Assembly (NCBI RefSeq): GCF_031180885.1
Contig: NZ_JAPSLK010000017.1
Location: forward strand, 1 to 64,000
Source of the DNA: Saccharothrix sp.
GTDB lineage: Bacteria; Actinomycetota; Actinomycetes; Mycobacteriales; Pseudonocardiaceae
Reading direction: 5' to 3'
DNA: 64,000 bases
Part shown: piece after piece, positions 49,692 through 60,998 of the stretch
How positions within the stretch are numbered: the first letter of the stretch is position 1
How the letters are laid out: every line of letters starts with the position of its first letter
Position numbers and translations under genes: made by a program
The notes under the pieces: model-generated
What the model saw: the letters and a program-made list of their open reading frames with translations, nothing else
Database searches by the model: none
Told to the model about the DNA's origin: nothing

Positions 49692-51533
49692 GTGAAGGGT
49701 GTTCGGAGAGCCGCGGTGCTCGCGGCTCTGGTGACGCTGCCCCTGGGAACGCTGCCCGTGGTCGCTTCGGCCGCGGAAGGCCCGGTCTTCAAGGACGGCG
49801 AGGCGCAACCCGTCTTCGACCCGAAGGACGTGGTCAAGGAGAGCGTGTGGGTCCGCGCGCCGGTAGACAGCGACCGGGACGGGCGGGACGACGAGGTGTA
49901 CACCGAGGTGGTGCGCCAGAAGGCCACCGACCGGGGGCTGAAGGTCCCGGTGGTGTTCTTCAACAGCCCGTACTTCTCCGGCGGCAACGACGTGGCCAAC
50001 CACAACGTCGACGTCGAGCTGTACGTGCCCAACCGGCACGGCGGCTACGACAAGCGGGACGGGTCGCTGCTCAAGGCCCAGGCGGACGAGCGCATCACCG
50101 CCGCGGTCGGGCCCAACGCCGGTCCGATCCGGTCCGGCCGGTACGAGGACTACTTCATCTCGCGCGGCTTCGCGATGGTGTACGCGGAGTCGTTGGGCAC
50201 CGGCAAGTCGTCGGGCTGCCCGACCTCGGGCGGGGTCAACGAGACCATCGGGTCCAAGGCGGTCGTGGACTGGCTCAACGGCCGCGCCACGGCCCGCAAC
50301 GCCGCCGGCGCGGACGTGAAGGCCACCTGGACCACCGGCAACACCGCGATGATGGGCGTGTCCTACAACGGGACCCTGCCCAACGCCGTGGCGTCGACCG
50401 GTGTGGAGGGCCTGAAGGCGATCGTGCCGATCGCGGCCATCTCCAGCTGGTACGACTACTACCGCGCGGACGGGGCCGTGGTGGCGCCCGGGACGTTCCA
50501 GGGCGAGGACCTGGACGTGCTCGCGGAGTACGTCTACACGCGCGCGGACCGCGAGATCTGCAAGCCGGTGATCGCCGAGATCGCCCGCAAGCAGGACCGC
50601 GTGACCGGCGACTACAGCGCGTTCTGGGACGAGCGGAACTACGTCAAGGACGCGTCGAAGGTCAAGGCCGCGGTGCTCGCCGTGCACGGCCTCAGCGACT
50701 GGAACGTCAAGGTCAAGCACGTCTACCAGTGGTACGAGGCGCTGAAGAAGCACGGCGTGGAGCACAAGATCTGGCTGCACCAGGCCGCGCACACCGACCC
50801 CGACACGCTGCGGTCGGCCGAGTGGCGGCGGACGGTCAACCGGTGGTTCTCGCACTACCTGTACGGGATCGACAACGGCATCGAGAAGGAGCCGAAGTCG
50901 ACCATCCAGCGCGAGGACAAGTCGTGGGTGGACGAGGCGGAGTGGCCCGCGCCGGGCACCGCTCCGGCCCGGTTGTTCCCGTGGGCCGGCGGTTCGGCCA
51001 AGGGGGCGCTGCGGTCGGCGTCCGTCCCGGGTCACGCGGTGGTGGAGTCGCTGCGGGACGACTCGTCCAAGCTCGCCGACGACCTGGTGGACCTGCCCAG
51101 CTCCGGTAACCGTCTGTCGTACGCGACCCGTGTGGCGTCCTCGGACCTCCGCCTTTCGGGTGTCGCCCGGGTGGACCTGGCGATCTCGTTCGACCGGCCC
51201 GCGGCCAACGTGACGGCGCTGCTGGTGGACCGGGCGCCGGACGGCACGAGCCACATCATCACGCGGGGGTGGACCGACCCGCAGAACCGGGTGGACCCGT
51301 CCCGGACCAAGCCCATCGCGCCTGGTCACACGTACCGGGTCGAGGTGGAGCTTGAGCCGCAGGACTACGTGGTGAAGGCCGGTCACAAGGTCGAGTTCGT
51401 GCTGATCTCCAGCGACTACGACTACACCCTGCGGCCCAAGCCGGGCGCCGGGCTGTCGATCGACCTGACCGCCACCTCGGTGGAACTCCCCGTAGTGGGT
51501 GGTCGGGAGGCGTTGCGCCGATCGGTTGGTTAG
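49692..51533 (+). CDS. Secreted Xaa-Pro dipeptidyl-peptidase (S15 family)
   Basis: A 613-aa exported peptidase. Sec signal peptide RRAAVLAALVTLPLGTLPVV (residues ~5-24), cut near ASA-AEG. The catalytic domain has VYAESLGTGKSSGCPTSGG, nucleophile Ser in MMGVSYNGTLPNAVAS, SWYDYYRADGAV, VHGLSDWNVKVKH (Asp) and LHQAAHTDP (His). The C-terminal jelly roll follows (ARVDLAISFDRPAANVTALL to YDYTLRPKPG). It releases X-Pro dipeptides from peptides outside the cell. GTG 49692 follows GGGGGAAC. It and the next M23 gene are both exported but have separate starts. Confidence 0.92.
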   Translation: MKGVRRAAVLAALVTLPLGTLPVVASAAEGPVFKDGEAQPVFDPKDVVKESVWVRAPVDSDRDGRDDEVYTEVVRQKATDRGLKVPVVFFNSPYFSGGNDVANHNVDVELYVPNRHGGYDKRDGSLLKAQADERITAAVGPNAGPIRSGRYEDYFISRGFAMVYAESLGTGKSSGCPTSGGVNETIGSKAVVDWLNGRATARNAAGADVKATWTTGNTAMMGVSYNGTLPNAVASTGVEGLKAIVPIAAISSWYDYYRADGAVVAPGTFQGEDLDVLAEYVYTRADREICKPVIAEIARKQDRVTGDYSAFWDERNYVKDASKVKAAVLAVHGLSDWNVKVKHVYQWYEALKKHGVEHKIWLHQAAHTDPDTLRSAEWRRTVNRWFSHYLYGIDNGIEKEPKSTIQREDKSWVDEAEWPAPGTAPARLFPWAGGSAKGALRSASVPGHAVVESLRDDSSKLADDLVDLPSSGNRLSYATRVASSDLRLSGVARVDLAISFDRPAANVTALLVDRAPDGTSHIITRGWTDPQNRVDPSRTKPIAPGHTYRVEVELEPQDYVVKAGHKVEFVLISSDYDYTLRPKPGAGLSIDLTATSVELPVVGGREALRRSVG

Positions 51534-51626
51534 GAAGTAATTCACGAACTGTCTAGCTGGTTAGCCTTCCACTTGACGGCTGGGCGTGGTCCGATCACCA
51601 CACCCAGTCGTCAAGGAGGTTGGCAG

Positions 51627-52379
51627 ATGCGCCGCGTCTTAGTCACCGCCCTCGTCGCGCCGCTCTTCGGCCTCGCCCTCACCGCGGGCGAGGCCGTGGC
51701 GGCTCCGGCCTTCCAGTTGCCGTTCCCGTGCGGGCAGGTCTGGGAGGGGCAGACCCGGACCAACCACAGCCCGCCCAACTCGATCGACTTCAACCGTTCC
51801 GGTGATGACGGTGACCCGGTCGTGGCGTCCGCCGGCGGCACCGTGACCAGGGTGGCGAACGAGGGCAGCGTCAGCTACGGCCGGTGGATCGAGATCGACC
51901 ACGGCAGCGGGTGGCGGACCCGGTACGCGCACCTTTCCGCGCAGCGGGTGTCCGTGGGGCAGACCGTGCGGATCGGGCAGCAGATCGGCAACGTCGGGTC
52001 GACCGGCGGTTCGACCGGGCCGCACCTGCACTACGAGCAGCGGCTCAACGGTGCGGACGTGAAGATCGTGTTCAACGGCACCCAGGCCTACTACTGGGGG
52101 ACCCGCAGCTACACCAGCCGCAACTCGTGCAGCGGGGTGACCGGGACGGTGAACACCAGCGGTTCGTCGCTGACCATCCGGTCCGGTCCGGGGACGAGCT
52201 ACGCGGCCGTGGGTTCGGTGGCGGACGGCGCCACGGTGACCATCCGGTGCCAGGCGGTGGGCGAGTCGATCACCGGGACGTACGGCACCACCAACCTGTG
52301 GGACCACATCGGTTCCGGGTACATCTCCGACGCTTATGTGTACACCGGCTCTGACGGCCGCGTGGCTCCAGACTGCTGA
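51627..52379 (+). CDS. Secreted M23 peptidase with SH3-like domain
   Basis: A 250-aa wall hydrolase. The signal peptide is RRVLVTALVAPLFGLALTAG (residues ~2-21), cut near AVA-APA. The M23 domain has TNHSPPNSIDFN (zinc His and Asp), ASAGGTVTRV, RYAHLSAQRVSVGQ and GSTGPHLHYEQ (HxH). The C-terminal bacterial SH3 domain covers ~175-250 (SSLTIRSGPGTSYAAVG, IRCQAVGESITG) with a Cys pair. It is probably an endopeptidase on peptidoglycan or other proteins, self or foreign. ATG 51627 follows AAGGAGG; a hairpin terminator lies 15 bases past the stop. Confidence 0.9.
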   Translation: MRRVLVTALVAPLFGLALTAGEAVAAPAFQLPFPCGQVWEGQTRTNHSPPNSIDFNRSGDDGDPVVASAGGTVTRVANEGSVSYGRWIEIDHGSGWRTRYAHLSAQRVSVGQTVRIGQQIGNVGSTGGSTGPHLHYEQRLNGADVKIVFNGTQAYYWGTRSYTSRNSCSGVTGTVNTSGSSLTIRSGPGTSYAAVGSVADGATVTIRCQAVGESITGTYGTTNLWDHIGSGYISDAYVYTGSDGRVAPDC

Positions 52380-52393
52380 CTTCGCTCTTATAT

Positions 52394-52425
52394 GCCGCCC
52401 CGGCCACTTTATGCGCCGGGGCGGC
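52394..52425 (+). terminator. Terminator of the M23 gene
   Basis: GCCGCCCCGG (52394-52403) pairs with CCGGGGCGGC (52416-52425), followed by a T-rich TTCGCTTTT. Confidence 0.88.
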
Positions 52426-52545
52426 TTCGCTTTTCTCCCTCTTTCGAGTCGCTTCCGAGTCCCCTTTCGAGTGACCAGCCAAAGTTATCCACAGCTCTGA
52501 ACTTCCTGCCGGCCCGCTTTGCTTTTTGGGGCCACAGTCGATCCC

Positions 52546-53574
52546 ATGACGACTTCCGTGAACCTGGCCGGCGATGTCCGCACCCCGGGCGACCTGATCG
52601 CCGCCTTGCCGCACCTGATCGGCTTCCACCCCGTCGACTCGGTGGTGCTGGTGGTCCTGGTGGGTCAAGCCGTGGAACAAACCCTGCGCGCCGACCTACC
52701 CCCACAGCACGACGACCGCCGAGCCGCCCGCCACTTGGCCGCTCCACTGCTGACGTACCCGAACCGCCGCCGGGCAGTGGTCTTCGTGGTAGGCGGTGGC
52801 AGAGGCGATCCTCCCGAACGCCTGCCACGCGAACACCTGGTAGCCCACGTGGAATCTGCTCTGGCCAACGTGGGCGTACCGGTGACCTGCGCGATCTGGA
52901 CCCCGGCCACGGCCCGGGACGCCCCGTGGTTCAACTACCACGACCTGGGCGACGAGGGCACCGTCCCCGATCCCGCGTCCACCCCACTGGCCGCGCTCTC
53001 GGTGTCACGCGGCCTGATCACCTACCCCGATCGCGAGAGCCTCGCCGACACCCTGGCTCCCGACCCGGAGGACGCCCTGGCCCGCCGCTCCAGAGCCCTG
53101 GACCGCCTTGTCGCTCGGGCCGAGCCCCACACCTACGACGATCCAGCCACCCTCCTGCGCCACCGGGCCCTGGTCCAGGCGGAGGTCGTGCGCGCGGCGG
53201 ACCGAAAACGCCCGCTGACCGATTCCGAGGTGGCGGCACTGGCCTTCGCGCTGTCGGACCTGCTGATCCGTGACGTGAGCCTGGCGTACGCGGTCGGCGA
53301 GCACGCGAGATCAGCCGAAACCCTGTGGGCCGAACTGACCCGCGCCACACCGCTACCGGAAAGAGCGGAACCCGCGACCCTGCTGGCTTTTTCGGCTTAC
53401 ATCCGGGGCGATGGCGCTTATGCGGCAATAGCCTTGGACAGGGCTCAGGAAGCCCAACCCGGCCACCGCCTGGCCCGCCTGCTCCGAATGGCCTTGGACA
53501 ACGGAATGCCACCCGCAACAGTCCGCCAGTTGGCCGAACGAGCCGCCGACCTCCCTTTCCCCGAGCCACCCTGA
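52546..53574 (+). CDS. DUF4192 family protein
   Basis: A 342-aa protein found widely in actinobacteria. The start LAGDVRTPGDLIAALPHLIG, FHPVDSVVLVVL is the family signature. Also present are APWFNYHDLGDEGTVPDP in the middle and a helical C-terminal half (LLAFSAYIRGDGAYAAIALD, RLARLLRMALDNGMPP). Function unknown. It has no signal peptide, so is cytoplasmic. ATG 52546 gives the conserved start; a frame is open to 52519. Its 3' side faces ~250 bp of GC-rich sequence and then a tandem repeat. Confidence 0.85.
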   Translation: MTTSVNLAGDVRTPGDLIAALPHLIGFHPVDSVVLVVLVGQAVEQTLRADLPPQHDDRRAARHLAAPLLTYPNRRRAVVFVVGGGRGDPPERLPREHLVAHVESALANVGVPVTCAIWTPATARDAPWFNYHDLGDEGTVPDPASTPLAALSVSRGLITYPDRESLADTLAPDPEDALARRSRALDRLVARAEPHTYDDPATLLRHRALVQAEVVRAADRKRPLTDSEVAALAFALSDLLIRDVSLAYAVGEHARSAETLWAELTRATPLPERAEPATLLAFSAYIRGDGAYAAIALDRAQEAQPGHRLARLLRMALDNGMPPATVRQLAERAADLPFPEPP

Positions 53575-53831
53575 CCTAGCCACCCTGACCCCGAGAAAGG
53601 AGCACCGGACCCCGCCAGCCCGCCACGCAGTGCCGGCGGCGGGCTGGCGGGCTGGCCCCGGCAAGTCCGGCCGCCCTCGGCGATCCCGGCTGCCCCGGCA
53701 AGCCGCCGCGGGTCGGACACCCTGGCAGCCCGCAGCGCCCGCAACCTCCCAAGCGACACCCGGTAGCCCCGCCGCGACCCGACAACCCCACCCGGCGGCT
53801 GCTCTGCCGATCTCAGTGGGTGGCGCGGGCG

Positions 53832-54020
53832 TTGAAGCGGCCGGCTCGGTCGATCTTGGCGGCGTGGCGGTTTGAGGCGGCCGGCTCGGCCGACTTCGGC
53901 GAGCGGCGCGGGTGTTGAGGCGGCCGGCTCGGCCGACTTCAGCGAGCGGTGCGGGTTGAGGCGGCGGGCTCGGTCGATCTCGGCGGGCGTCGCGGGTTGA
54001 CGCGGGCTGCTCGGCCGACT

Positions 54021-54036
<16 letters not shown>
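53832..54036. repeat. ~41-bp tandem repeat, five copies, running into the sigma-factor 3' end
   Basis: Units start at about 53832, 53872, 53915, 53956 and 53997 with core TTGAGGCGGCCGGCTCGG then (T/C)CGA(C/T)(T/C)T and G-rich spacer. The last unit includes the stop region of the sigma gene (54021). The gap 53575-54020 holds no gene I can support. Confidence 0.88.
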
Positions 54037-55171
<1,135 letters not shown>

Positions 55172-55175
<4 letters not shown>

Positions 55176-55579
55176 TCGGTGATGGTGGGAGGGGAGGCGT
55201 AGAACGGGCGCAGCTCGAGCCACTCGTGGATCGGCTTGCCACCGGCGCCGGGAGCGGCCGACAGCTCCCCGGCCAGTTCGACCGCGCGCTCGTAGCTGTC
55301 GACGTCGACGATCATCCAGCCGGCGATGAGGTCCTTGGTCTCGGCGAACGGACCGTCGGTCACCGGCGGGCGACCCTCGCCGTCGTAGCGGACCCACGTG
55401 CCCTCCGGGGCCAGGGCCTGCCCGTCGACGAACTCGCCGGTCTGCTCCAGCCGCGCGGCGAAGTCCCGCATGTACTGCACGTGCGCCGAGATCTCCTCCG
55501 GCGTCCACTGCTCCATCGGCACGTCGTTGACCGCTGCCGGAGCGCCGCGGTAGTGCTTGAGCAGCAGGTACTTGGCCAT
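55172..55579 (-). CDS. YCII/DGPF-domain protein, partner of the ECF42 sigma factor
   Basis: A 135-aa protein of the YCII (DGPF) family: MAKYLLLKHYRGAPAAV, WTPEEISAHVQYMRDFAARL, the signature VTDGPFAETKDLIAGW and ELRPFYASP. YCII folds are ferredoxin-like with a His-Asp site; enzymatic role unproven. ATG 55579 follows GAGGAGAACGAC; the frame is open to 55663 without homology. It overlaps the sigma-factor start. In ECF42 systems such genes are the main targets of the sigma factor, and an ECF42-like promoter lies 54-80 bp upstream. Confidence 0.92.
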
Positions 55580-55632
55580 CGTCGTTCTCCTCGGTGTCCC
55601 CGCGACCCATTGTGGTTCGCGTTCACCCCGGG

Positions 55633-55659
55633 GACGGAGCGGCGCACCGGATCTCGACA
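55633..55659 (-). promoter_or_regulatory. Predicted ECF42-dependent promoter
   Basis: Read on the minus strand: TGTCGA (-35, 55659-55654), 17-bp spacer, CGTC (-10, 55636-55633), then ~53 bp to the YCII start. This matches the ECF42 consensus as I recall it (TGTCGA, N16-17, CGWC) and predicts autoregulation. Confidence 0.6.
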
Positions 55660-55715
55660 TCACCGCCGAAGATTTTTCCGGGTCGCCGGCGAAGATCTTC
55701 CGGCGGGATCGTGAC

Positions 55716-55835
55716 GGGCTGGCGGACGGCTGTGCCTACGGGTCGGCGGACGGTTGTGCCTACGGGCTGGTGGACGGCTGTGCCCACGGGTCGGTGGACG
55801 GCTGTGCCCACGGGTCGGCGGATGGTTGTGCCCGC
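55716..55835. repeat. 24-bp tandem repeat, five copies
   Basis: Five contiguous units of the form GGGTCGGCGGACGGCTGTGC followed by C(T/C)AC, at 55716, 55740, 55764, 55788 and 55812. Each differs from its neighbours at 2-4 positions. The 24-bp period keeps frames open on both strands but no gene is convincing. The array lies in the ~317-bp gap (55580-55896) and abuts a hairpin. Confidence 0.92.
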
Positions 55836-55865
55836 GCCACCGCCGGGGTGGCGTGGCGCGGGCAC
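55828..55865 (-). terminator. Terminator of the ideR-galK-galE-peptidase operon
   Basis: GTGCCCGCGCCA (55828-55839) pairs with TGGCGCGGGCAC (55854-55865); an inner CCACC/GGTGG pairing adds length. It lies 32 bases past the S9 peptidase stop on the minus strand and overlaps the last 24-bp repeat unit. Confidence 0.82.
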
Positions 55866-55896
55866 AGTGCAGGCCGTCGAAGGAGGTCGGTACAGG

Positions 55897-58095
55897 TCAG
55901 AGCAGATCTGGGCGTTGCCACGGCTCGCCGAGCACGTGTTCGGCCAGGAACGCGAAGATCGTCTCGTACCAGACCTTGGTGTTGCCGGGTGTCAGGATCC
56001 AGTGGTTCTCGGTCGGGAAGTACAGGAACTTCGCCGGGACCCCGTGCCGGACAAGGTCGAAGAACAGCCGCTGGCCCTCGCCGACCGGCACCCGGTAGTC
56101 CTTGTCCCCGTGGATCACCAGCATCGGCGTCTTGATGTCGGCCACCCGCAGGTGCGGTGAGTTCGCGCGCACCCGCTCGTCGTCGTGCTGCGGGTCGCCG
56201 ACCTCGCGGATCCAGTAGTAGGGGCTGTCCGTGGTCCCGGTGAACGCGTCCAGGTGCCACAGGGACGCGTGGGTCACGATCGCCTTGAAGCGGTCGGTTT
56301 GCGTGGCGATCCAGTTCGCCATGTACCCGCCGAACGACCCACCCATCGCCGCGGTCCGGCTGTCGTCGATGTCCGGCCGCCGCACGACCACGTCCGTGAT
56401 CGCCATCAGGTCGGTGTACGGCTTGGCGCCCCAACTGCCCCAGCCGGCCTGGATGAACTCCTGGCCGTACCCCAGCGACAGCGCCGGGTCGGGCAGCAGC
56501 ACGGCGTACCCGCGCGCGGCCATCAGCCACGGGTTCCACCGCCAGCTCCACGCGTTCCAGCTCATGATCGGACCGCCGTGCACCCACAGCAGCAGCGGCG
56601 CCGGGTCCTCGTCCGAGCAGCCCGTGGGCAGCACCAGCCACGCCCGCACGGTCCGGCCGTCATCCACGACGGTCGACACCTCGGCCAGCGTGCCCGGCAG
56701 GGACTCCACGGCACCGGGCGCGAGCAGCGCGACCGGCTGCTGGTCCGCGCCAGTCAGCTCCAGGCGCACCGGCCGCGGCGGGTGGTCCCACGCGCTGCGC
56801 AACGCGTAGACGTGGTCCCGGCCCACGATGACCTCGCTGTACGCGCCGGACGCGGTCAGCCGGACCAGCTCGTTCGACGCCAGGTCCAGCCGCCAGATCG
56901 GCTGGTGACCGCGCTGGGCGGCGGTGAAGTACACGGCCAGGCCGCCCGGTGCGACGACCGGGTGTTCGACCTCCTCGACGAAGTCCGGGACGAGTTCGGT
57001 GATCTCGCCGTCCAGGGAGATCCGGACCAGGTTGTTGCGCCACGGCCGGTCCCCGGTGGAGTCCAACGCGCGCACCGCGACCAGGCCCGACGAGTCGGGC
57101 AGGAACGCCGCCTGGCTGAACGAGTGCCCGTCCTGGTCGGCCAGCACCCGGCTGGACGACCCGTCGGCCGCCACCAGCCGCAGCCGGACCCGGGCACCGT
57201 AGGACGCACTGACCTCGACCCGCTCGGTGTGCACGACCCACTGGCCGTCCGGGCTGATCACGGCCGCGTCGTCGAGGCGGGTCGCCGACTCGGGCGTGAG
57301 GTCGACCAGCGTGGCGGGGTCGAGGCGTTCGGAATCCACGGCACCGGTCAGGAGGCGGGGGTAGGCGGGGCCGAGGTCGGAGTCCCAGTAACGGATCGGG
57401 TATGACTCGTGCAGGATCGCGGTCACGCCCGCGTCCTCGCGGGCCTTCCGCAACTCACCGTCCTTCGTGAACTCCCCGCCGGGGTGTGCGCCCGCCGTCA
57501 GCAGGAGGGTGCCGGACTCGCCGGCCACCAGGACCCGGTCCACGCCGCCCGCCGGGCGGAACAGCTCCCTCGCCTCGCCGACCGGCGGCAAGAGCCACAG
57601 GGCGGTCTTGTCCTTCGTGGAACCGGTGTCGCCGGGTTTCGCCTGCTGGTCCGGTCTGCCCGACAGGAACAGAAGATCACCCGACGGCGTGAACACCGGG
57701 TTGGACTCGCCCTTCGCGCCGCGGGTCAGCCGGCGGGCCGGGCGCTCCCCGGTCGGGTCCACTTCCCACAGCGCGCCCTGCCAGGTCTTGCCGTCCGCCG
57801 ACAACCCGGCCACCACCGCGACCAGGCGCGTGCCGTCGGGGGACAGGGCCAGCGACCCGATCCTCGGCATCCGGGTGTACGCGGTCAGGTCGGCGAAGTC
57901 ACCCGCTTCGATCGCCCCGCCCGCTCCGATCGCCCCGCCCGCTCCGATCGCCCCGCCAGGCCCGCCCGCTGCGCCAGGCCCGCCCGCTGCGCCAGGCCCG
58001 GCCGCCGCGCCACGCCCGCCCGCACCGGTCGCTCCGCCCGCACCGGTCGCCCCGTCGGCACCGATCGCTCCGACCGCTTCGTTCGCCTCGCCCAT
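55897..58095 (-). CDS. S9 prolyl-oligopeptidase-family peptidase with Gly-rich N-terminal repeat
   Basis: A 732-aa serine peptidase. Residues ~10-65 are a Gly/Ala-rich repeat ([26 protein letters not shown]). A seven-blade propeller follows from TRMPRIGSLALSPDGTRLV. The C-terminal alpha/beta hydrolase has PLLLWVHGGPIMSWNAWSW, nucleophile Ser in AAMGGSFGGYMANWI, Asp in HGDKDYRVPVGEG and His in ENHWILTPGNT. No signal peptide, so cytoplasmic; it cleaves short peptides. ATG 58095 overlaps the galE stop by one base; GTG 58131 upstream would lie inside galE. The Gly repeat is not part of the family and looks like later expansion. Confidence 0.9.
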   Translation of the reverse strand: MGEANEAVGAIGADGATGAGGATGAGGRGAAAGPGAAGGPGAAGGPGGAIGAGGAIGAGGAIEAGDFADLTAYTRMPRIGSLALSPDGTRLVAVVAGLSADGKTWQGALWEVDPTGERPARRLTRGAKGESNPVFTPSGDLLFLSGRPDQQAKPGDTGSTKDKTALWLLPPVGEARELFRPAGGVDRVLVAGESGTLLLTAGAHPGGEFTKDGELRKAREDAGVTAILHESYPIRYWDSDLGPAYPRLLTGAVDSERLDPATLVDLTPESATRLDDAAVISPDGQWVVHTERVEVSASYGARVRLRLVAADGSSSRVLADQDGHSFSQAAFLPDSSGLVAVRALDSTGDRPWRNNLVRISLDGEITELVPDFVEEVEHPVVAPGGLAVYFTAAQRGHQPIWRLDLASNELVRLTASGAYSEVIVGRDHVYALRSAWDHPPRPVRLELTGADQQPVALLAPGAVESLPGTLAEVSTVVDDGRTVRAWLVLPTGCSDEDPAPLLLWVHGGPIMSWNAWSWRWNPWLMAARGYAVLLPDPALSLGYGQEFIQAGWGSWGAKPYTDLMAITDVVVRRPDIDDSRTAAMGGSFGGYMANWIATQTDRFKAIVTHASLWHLDAFTGTTDSPYYWIREVGDPQHDDERVRANSPHLRVADIKTPMLVIHGDKDYRVPVGEGQRLFFDLVRHGVPAKFLYFPTENHWILTPGNTKVWYETIFAFLAEHVLGEPWQRPDLL
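57902..58064 (-). repeat. 18-bp coding repeats at the 5' end of the S9 peptidase gene
   Basis: Near-perfect 18-bp units (plus strand CGATCGCCCCGCCCGCTC, three copies), then CCAGGCCCGCCCGCTGCG units (two to three copies) and degenerate ones. They code for GAIGAG and GPGAAG hexapeptides. Confidence 0.88.
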
Positions 58096-59060
58096 CAGGC
58101 GCCCTGCGACCGGGACCGGGTGAACTCCCACGCGTCGCGGACGATGCCCGCCAGGTCGACGCGCTCGGGCTTCCAGCCCAGCTCGGTGCGCGCCTTCTCG
58201 CTGGACGCCACCAGGACCGCCGGGTCACCCGCGCGGCGCGGGGCCACGTCGGCCGGGATCGGGTGGCCGGTCACCTCGCGGCACGCGTCGACGACCTGCT
58301 TGACGGTGAACCCGAACCCGTTGCCCAGGTTGTAGATCCGGTGCTCGCCCGCGGTGGCCGCGCCGATCGCCTTGACGTGCGCGTCGGCCAGGTCGACCAC
58401 GTGGATGTAGTCGCGGACGCAGGTGCCGTCCTCGGTCGGGTAGTCGTCGCCGTACATGGCGACCTTCTCCCGCGCGCCGGCCGCGACCTGGAGCACGATC
58501 GGGATCAGGTGCGTCTCGGTGGCGTGCCGCTCGCCGAACCGGCCGTACGCGCCGGCCACGTTGAAGTACCGCAGGGACACCGCCGCGAGGCCGTGCGCCG
58601 AGGCGTACCCGGTGATCGCGTGGTCGATGGCGAGCTTGGTCGCGCCGTAGGTGTTGGTCGGCCGGGTCGGCGCGGTCTCCGGGATGGGCACCTCGTCCGG
58701 CTCGCCGTAGCAGGCGGCGGTCGAGGAGAACACCAGGCGCGGGGTGCCGTGCGCGAGCATCGCGTCCAGCAGCTTCAGGGCGGTGCCGACGTTGCCGTGC
58801 CAGTACTTCGCGGGGTCCTGCATGGACTCGCCGACCAGGGACTTGGCGGCGAAGTGCATGACGCCGTCGTAGCCCTCGGCCAGGACCTCGTCGATGACGT
58901 CGTTGATGTCGGCCTCGATGAGCCGGACCCCGTCGGGGACCGCGTCGGCGTGCCCGGTCGACAGGTCGTCGAGCACGACCACCTCGTGACCCGCCTCGAC
59001 CAGTCGAGCCGCGCACACGCTGCCGACGTACCCAGCACCGCCCGTCACGAGCAGCTTCAC
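58095..59060 (-). CDS. galE: UDP-glucose 4-epimerase
   Basis: A 321-aa short-chain dehydrogenase-type epimerase interconverting UDP-glucose and UDP-galactose. NAD motif [17 protein letters not shown], then [20 protein letters not shown], catalytic Ser in [12 protein letters not shown] and YxxxK in [12 protein letters not shown], with [16 protein letters not shown] and [19 protein letters not shown] 59060. It is 15 bases downstream of galK and overlaps the S9 peptidase start by one base. A galE next to dtxR/ideR is also known in corynebacteria. It supplies UDP-galactose for wall polymers. Confidence 0.95.
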   Translation of the reverse strand: MKLLVTGGAGYVGSVCAARLVEAGHEVVVLDDLSTGHADAVPDGVRLIEADINDVIDEVLAEGYDGVMHFAAKSLVGESMQDPAKYWHGNVGTALKLLDAMLAHGTPRLVFSSTAACYGEPDEVPIPETAPTRPTNTYGATKLAIDHAITGYASAHGLAAVSLRYFNVAGAYGRFGERHATETHLIPIVLQVAAGAREKVAMYGDDYPTEDGTCVRDYIHVVDLADAHVKAIGAATAGEHRIYNLGNGFGFTVKQVVDACREVTGHPIPADVAPRRAGDPAVLVASSEKARTELGWKPERVDLAGIVRDAWEFTRSRSQGA

Positions 59061-59075
59061 CGTGATCCCCGCTTT

Positions 59076-60244
<1,169 letters not shown>

Positions 60245-60248
<4 letters not shown>

Positions 60249-60937
60249 CTCGCCTGCACCAGGACCGCGTGCGCCACGGACGGATCCAGCTCGGCCGTCG
60301 TGCCGTTGCCGCGGACCTGCACCACCTTCGCGCCGCCCATCGAGTCGACGTCCACCGTGCCGCCCGGCACCACGCCCGCCGCCTTCAGTTCGGCCATCAG
60401 GTCCGGGTCGAGCTGCACGTGCTCGGCGATCCGCCGCACCTCGACGCGACCGCCGCCGCGCCGGGCCACCTCGTCCACGCGGACCAGGTCGGACTCCGCC
60501 GGCGGGGCCGGGTCGCCGTCGCCCAGCTTGTCCAGGCCGGGGATCGGGTTGCCGTACGGGGAGGTGGTGGGGTTGCCCAGCAGCTTGACCAGCTTGCGCT
60601 CCACGGCCTCGCTCATGACGTGCTCCCACCGGCACGCCTCGCTGTGCACGTGCTCCCACTCCAGGCCGATGATGTCGACCAGGAGGCGCTCGGCGAGCCG
60701 GTGCTTGCGCATGACCGCGATGGCCAGGTTGCGCCCCTGCTCGGTCAGCTCCAGGTGGCGGTCGTCGGCGACGACGACCAGGCCGTCGCGCTCCATCCGC
60801 CCCACGGTCTGGCTCACCGTGGGACCGCTCTGACCGAGCCGCTCGGCGATGCGGGCGCGCAGAGGCACGACGCCCTCTTCTTCGAGCTCGTAGATCGTGC
60901 GGAGGTACATCTCCGTGGTGTCGATGAGGTCGTTCAC
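60245..60937 (-). CDS. ideR: Iron-dependent repressor IdeR/DtxR
   Basis: A 230-aa iron-sensing repressor. The winged helix reads VNDLIDTTEMYLRTIYELEE, VPLRARIAERLGQSGPTVSQ, TVGRMERDGLVVV. The metal-binding dimer domain has LAERLLVDIIGLEWEHVHSEACRWEHV-like residues including the primary-site Met, Cys, Glu and His. A C-terminal SH3-like FeoA domain covers ~150-230. Intact metal ligands imply Fe(II) activation. GTG 60937 is chosen since the family starts M-N-D/E-L-I-D-T-T. It heads a four-gene operon with galK, galE and a peptidase, linked by 1-4 bp overlaps or short gaps. Confidence 0.95.
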
Positions 60938-60998
60938 ACCCGCTCCCCTTCGTATGGTTGCAATGCTAGTCGCCCGGTGAGGGGTGCAGGATGGTGCC

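Noticed and set aside
55716-55835. CRISPR array
   Set aside because: The 24-bp units are contiguous with no unique spacers, and no cas genes are near. It is a minisatellite.
55623-55865. An 80-codon minus-strand frame through the 24-bp repeats
   Set aside because: It is open only because the period is a multiple of three; the product is a PVGTAVHQ-type repeat ending in a terminator, with no ribosome site.
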